Assembly: GCA_035536185.1 (NCBI GenBank)
Contig: DATLOM010000006.1
Span: 1 to 14,935, forward strand
Source: GCA-2861595 sp035536185
Lineage (GTDB): Bacteria; Actinomycetota; Acidimicrobiia; Acidimicrobiales; GCA-2861595
Length of the DNA stretch: 14,935 nt
Direction: 5' to 3'
Part shown: positions 12,084 through 14,935 of the stretch, in pieces
Position numbering within the stretch: position 1 is the first letter of the stretch
How the letters are laid out: each line of letters opens with the position of its first letter
Notes under the pieces: model-generated
What the model was told of the DNA's origin: nothing
Seen by the model: the letters and a program-made list of their open reading frames with translations, nothing else
The model's database searches: none
Position numbers and translations under genes: made by a program

Positions 12084-13274
12084 ATGTCCTCCAAAGGCTT
12101 TCGCCAGGCCGGCCACACCCCGAGCCTGGTCGCCGCGCTCGTGCACTTCGACGTCTCGTTCATGGTCTGGGTGCTGCTCGGTGCCCTCGGGGCGTACGTG
12201 GCAAAGGACCTGGGGCTCAACGCCGCGCAGAAGGGGCTGATGGTGGCCGTTCCCGCCCTGGGCGGAGCGGCGTTCCGTCTGATCGTCGGGCCGCTGGCCG
12301 ACCGCGCCGGCACCAAGCGCACCGGCCTGGTGACGCTGGCTCTCACCCTGGTGCCCCTGGCCTGGGGCTGGCTGGCCGGAGGCACCTTCCCCCAGGTGTT
12401 GGGCATCGGCGCTCTCCTCGGCATCGCCGGCGCCAGCTTTGCTGTGGCCCTGCCCCTGGCCAGCCGGTGGTACCCGCCGGAGTACCAGGGCCTGGCCCTC
12501 GGCATCGCCGGCGCCGGCAACTCCGGCACCGTGATCGCCGCTCTCGCCGCGCCGAGGCTGGCCGAGCGCTTCGGGTGGCACGGCGCCTTCGGCCTGGCTG
12601 CCATTCCCGTGGTGCTGGCCTGGATCGCCTTCCTGGTTCTGGCCAAGGAGCCGCCCCGCTCACCCCGGGCCAGCGGGAGCATCTTCTCCCTGCTGGAGGA
12701 GCCCGACGCCCGCTGGCTGTGCAGCTTCTACCTGGTCACCTTCGGCGGCTTCGTCGGCCTGGCTGCCTACCTCCCCATCTTCTTCGTCGACGGCTTCGGC
12801 CTCTCCAAGGTGAGCGCCGGCGGGTACGCGGCATTGTGCGCGGCGGCCGGTTCCTTCCTCCGTCCCGTGGGCGGCGCCCTCGCCGACCGCTTCGGCGGCG
12901 CCCGCGTGCTCACCAGCGGGCTGGGGGTCGTCTCCCTGCTGGCCTTCGGGCTGGCCACCCTCCCCGGCCTCGGCGTCACCGTGGGTCTGCTGTTCGCCAC
13001 CATCGGCTGCCTGGGCACCGGCAACGGTGCCGTCTTCCAGCTCGTCGGTAACCGCTTCCCGGCCCGCATGGGTGCCATGACCGGCCTCGTCGGTGCCGCC
13101 GGCGGGCTGGGGGGCTTCCTGCTCCCCTTCGCCTTCGGCTCGCTGCGGGGGGGGACCGGTGGCTTCGCCGCCGGGTTCGTGGTGTTCGCCGTGGTGGCCG
13201 GCTTCGCCTCCGTCGGGGTGGACCGCCGCCGGCGGGTGTGGCGCACCGTCCCCGAGCTGGAGATGGTCGTCTGA
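12084..13274 (+). CDS. narK: NarK-type nitrate/nitrite transporter (MFS, NNP family)
   Basis: The 396-residue protein has about 12 membrane helices. It carries both nitrate-signature motifs of the NNP family: G143-A-G-N-S-G-T149 in helix 5 and G311-T-G-N-G-A-V317 in the matching second-half helix, and GLVGAAGGLGGFLLP (334-348) lies nearby. The two substrate-binding arginines of NarK transporters correspond to R65 (FRLIVGPLADR) and R260 (FLRPVGGALADRFG). It moves nitrate or nitrite across the cytoplasmic membrane. Start ATG 12084 has only a weak AGG upstream. Its TGA overlaps the nirB ATG (TGATG), so the two are translationally coupled and the transporter most likely feeds assimilation. Alternative names nasA and narK2/3 apply to close relatives; import versus antiport cannot be decided here. 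Confidence 0.93.
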   Translation: MSSKGFRQAGHTPSLVAALVHFDVSFMVWVLLGALGAYVAKDLGLNAAQKGLMVAVPALGGAAFRLIVGPLADRAGTKRTGLVTLALTLVPLAWGWLAGGTFPQVLGIGALLGIAGASFAVALPLASRWYPPEYQGLALGIAGAGNSGTVIAALAAPRLAERFGWHGAFGLAAIPVVLAWIAFLVLAKEPPRSPRASGSIFSLLEEPDARWLCSFYLVTFGGFVGLAAYLPIFFVDGFGLSKVSAGGYAALCAAAGSFLRPVGGALADRFGGARVLTSGLGVVSLLAFGLATLPGLGVTVGLLFATIGCLGTGNGAVFQLVGNRFPARMGAMTGLVGAAGGLGGFLLPFAFGSLRGGTGGFAAGFVVFAVVAGFASVGVDRRRRVWRTVPELEMVV

Positions 13275-14935
13275 TGGCCGTCTCCAAAAAGACCCTCGTC
13301 GTGGCCGGCAACGGCATGGTCGGCCAGAAGCTGCTCGAAGTGCTGGTGGAGCGGGGTGCCACCGCTGAGTGGGACATCGTCACCTTCTGCGAGGAGGGGC
13401 GGCTGGCCTACGACCGCGTCGGGCTCAGCTCGTTCTTCGCCGGCACCAGCGCCGAGGAGCTTTCCCTGGTGGCGCCCGGCTTCTTCGACCACGCCGGGCT
13501 GGAAGTCCACATCGGCGACGCGGTGGCCAGCATCGACCGCAACGCCGGCAAGGTGCTCTCGGCCCGGGGCACCGTCATCGCCTACGACGCCCTCGTCCTG
13601 GCCACCGGCTCGTACCCCTTCGTGCCGCCGGTGCGGGGCAAGGACACGCCCGGGTGCTTCGTCTACCGCACCCTCGACGACCTGGAGGCCATCCGCGAGT
13701 ACGCCCTGGCTTCGGGCCGCAGGGTCGGTGCGGTGGTGGGTGGCGGCCTCCTCGGGCTGGAGGCGGCCAACGCGCTGCGCAGCCTCGACCTGGAGACCCA
13801 CGTCGTGGAGTTCGCTCCCCGGCTGATGCCCGTCCAGGTGGACGAGGGCGGTGGCGCCGTCCTGCGCCGGCGCATCGAGGGCCTCGGCGTCATCGTGCAC
13901 ACCGGCATGCAGACCAGCGAGATCCTGGCCGGCGACGACGGCCACGTCGCCGGGATGCGCTTTGCCGAGGGGGACGACCTGGCCGCCGACCTGGTCGTCT
14001 TCTCCGCCGGCATCCGCCCCCGTGACGAGCTGGCCCGCGAGGGGGGGCTCGACATGGGCGAACGGGGCGGCATCGTGGTCGACGAGGCCTGCCGCACCAG
14101 CGATCCCCGCATCTTCGCCATCGGCGAGTGCGCCCTGGCCCAGTCCCGGATCTGGGGCCTGGTGGCGCCGGGTTACCAGATGGCCCGGGTCGTCGCCGAC
14201 CGCCTTCTCGGCGGCGACACCGTCTTCGAGGGCGCCGACCTCTCCACCAAGCTCAAGCTGATGGGCATCGACGTGGCCTGCTTCGGCGACTCCGCCGGCG
14301 CCACCCCCGGCTGCGAGTCGATCACCTTCTCCGACCCGGTGGCCAACGTCTACAAGCGCCTGGTCCTGGAGATCGGCGAGGACGGCCCCAGGGTCCTCGG
14401 CGGCATCCTCGTGGGCGACGCCTCGATGTACCAGACGCTGCTCCAGATGAGCCGGGGCGACATGCCCACACCGGCCCATCCCGAGGAGCTCGTCCTTCCG
14501 GCCAGCACCGGCGCCACGGCGACGGTGGGGGTCGGGGCCCTGGCGGCCACGGCCATGGTGTGCTCGTGCAACAACGTGACCAAAGGCGCCATCTGCGACG
14601 CCATCGCCGGCGCCGGCCTCACCGACGTGGCCGGCATCAAGTCCTGCACCGCCGCCGGCACCGGGTGCGGCGGCTGCATCCCCCTGGTCACCGACCTGCT
14701 CAAGTTGGAGCTGAAGCGGGCTGGGGTCGAGGTACGGAACCACCTGTGCGAGCACTTCGACTACAGCCGCCAGGAGCTGTTCGACATCGTGCGGGTCCAC
14801 CGCCTGATGTCCTTCTCCGAGGTCCTCATCGGCCACGGCCGCGGCCTCGGCTGTGAGATCTGCAAGCCGGCGGTGGCCTCGATGCTGGCCTCGCTCGGGC
14901 TCGGCGGGAACTACATCCTGGAGCCGGCCCAGGCC
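13274..14935 (+). CDS. nirB: Assimilatory nitrite reductase [NAD(P)H] large subunit, N-terminal two-thirds (runs off window)
   Basis: From ATG 13274 the frame stays open to the window end, 554 codons of an expected 840 or so. NirB reduces nitrite to ammonium with NAD(P)H through FAD, Fe-S and siroheme. Visible parts: an FAD-binding GNGMVG (12-17), VLATGSYPFVPP (108-119), an NAD(P)-binding VVGGGLLGLEAANAL (154-168) and the closing FAD motif RIFAIGECA (279-287). A BFD-like [2Fe-2S] domain follows with C430-S-C432 and C465-G-G-C468. A further segment CEHFDYSRQELF with C527-E-I-C530 comes next. The ferredoxin-like half and siroheme/4Fe-4S domain lie beyond the window. It is translated from narK by TGATG overlap, and the siroheme it needs ties it to the HemD-type regulator across the divergent promoter region. 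Confidence 0.95.
   Translation, partial: MAVSKKTLVVAGNGMVGQKLLEVLVERGATAEWDIVTFCEEGRLAYDRVGLSSFFAGTSAEELSLVAPGFFDHAGLEVHIGDAVASIDRNAGKVLSARGTVIAYDALVLATGSYPFVPPVRGKDTPGCFVYRTLDDLEAIREYALASGRRVGAVVGGGLLGLEAANALRSLDLETHVVEFAPRLMPVQVDEGGGAVLRRRIEGLGVIVHTGMQTSEILAGDDGHVAGMRFAEGDDLAADLVVFSAGIRPRDELAREGGLDMGERGGIVVDEACRTSDPRIFAIGECALAQSRIWGLVAPGYQMARVVADRLLGGDTVFEGADLSTKLKLMGIDVACFGDSAGATPGCESITFSDPVANVYKRLVLEIGEDGPRVLGGILVGDASMYQTLLQMSRGDMPTPAHPEELVLPASTGATATVGVGALAATAMVCSCNNVTKGAICDAIAGAGLTDVAGIKSCTAAGTGCGGCIPLVTDLLKLELKRAGVEVRNHLCEHFDYSRQELFDIVRVHRLMSFSEVLIGHGRGLGCEICKPAVASMLASLGLGGNYILEPAQA

Noticed and set aside
12767..14836. A 689-residue minus-strand ORF opposite narK and nirB
   Set aside because: It has shadow-type composition (His, Gly, Asp, Gln, Ala-rich without motifs), lies opposite clearly conserved narK and nirB codons, and arises from GC-rich codon structure.
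1..14935. tRNA, rRNA, CRISPR arrays, insertion sequences
   Set aside because: I looked on both strands and saw no cloverleaf, regular direct repeat array, transposase or terminal inverted repeat.

Overview
This window is high-GC (about 70% by eye over most of its length). GC-ending codons dominate, GTG and TTG starts are used, and three genes have a TANNNT box placed so that a transcript would begin at or next to a start codon. DUF1206, a HemD-winged-helix fusion next to narK/nirB, and an actinobacterial-type Grd-like operon all point to an actinomycete, possibly an uncultured Acidimicrobiia-like lineage. The placement is inferred from gene content, not from a marker gene.

Layout. (1) 1-1338: the 3' end of an Rhs/YD-repeat gene with a variable C-terminal domain, overlapped by a small secreted or lipoprotein gene. 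GC and codon use change abruptly where the Rhs core ends. (2) 1339-2131: no convincing gene, only weak ORF fragments. (3) 2132-7764, minus strand, one apparent operon in the order grdE-like, grdB-like, grdC-like, DUF1206 membrane protein, PAP2 phosphatase. grdB is the main point of interest. It reads through an in-frame TGA at 5474-5476 (selenocysteine 344), and a near-ideal bacterial SECIS hairpin lies just downstream. Without the UGA readthrough the gene would look truncated. (4) 7877-8583, plus strand: msrB (methionine-R-sulfoxide reductase) and a DUF6197-like gene, divergent from the grd-like operon and overlapping each other by 4 bases, ending at a long hairpin. (5) 8655-10805: a 49-residue hydrophilic protein (minus), a DUF2268-like HExxH metallopeptidase, a terminator, a 66-residue protein with eight cysteines whose ribosome binding site sits in a hairpin arm, and a Pro/Ala-rich exported, membrane-anchored protein. 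(6) 10802-14935: a nitrate/nitrite assimilation cluster. A HemD-winged-helix regulator (minus) diverges from narK and nirB (plus); nirB runs off the window end.

How the genes work together. NarK imports nitrate or nitrite and NirB is the large subunit of the siroheme nitrite reductase. The HemD-like regulator links this to the siroheme pathway, because uroporphyrinogen III is its branch point. The Grd-like operon resembles clostridial glycine/sarcosine/betaine reductase: component B (GrdE plus the Sec protein GrdB) and the beta subunit of component C (GrdC). However, the cysteine that becomes the pyruvoyl group in clostridial GrdE is replaced, one cysteine of the GrdB UxxCxxC motif is Gly, and no grdA, grdD or thioredoxin genes are present. 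I infer a divergent selenocysteine redox system of unknown substrate rather than classical Stickland glycine reduction.
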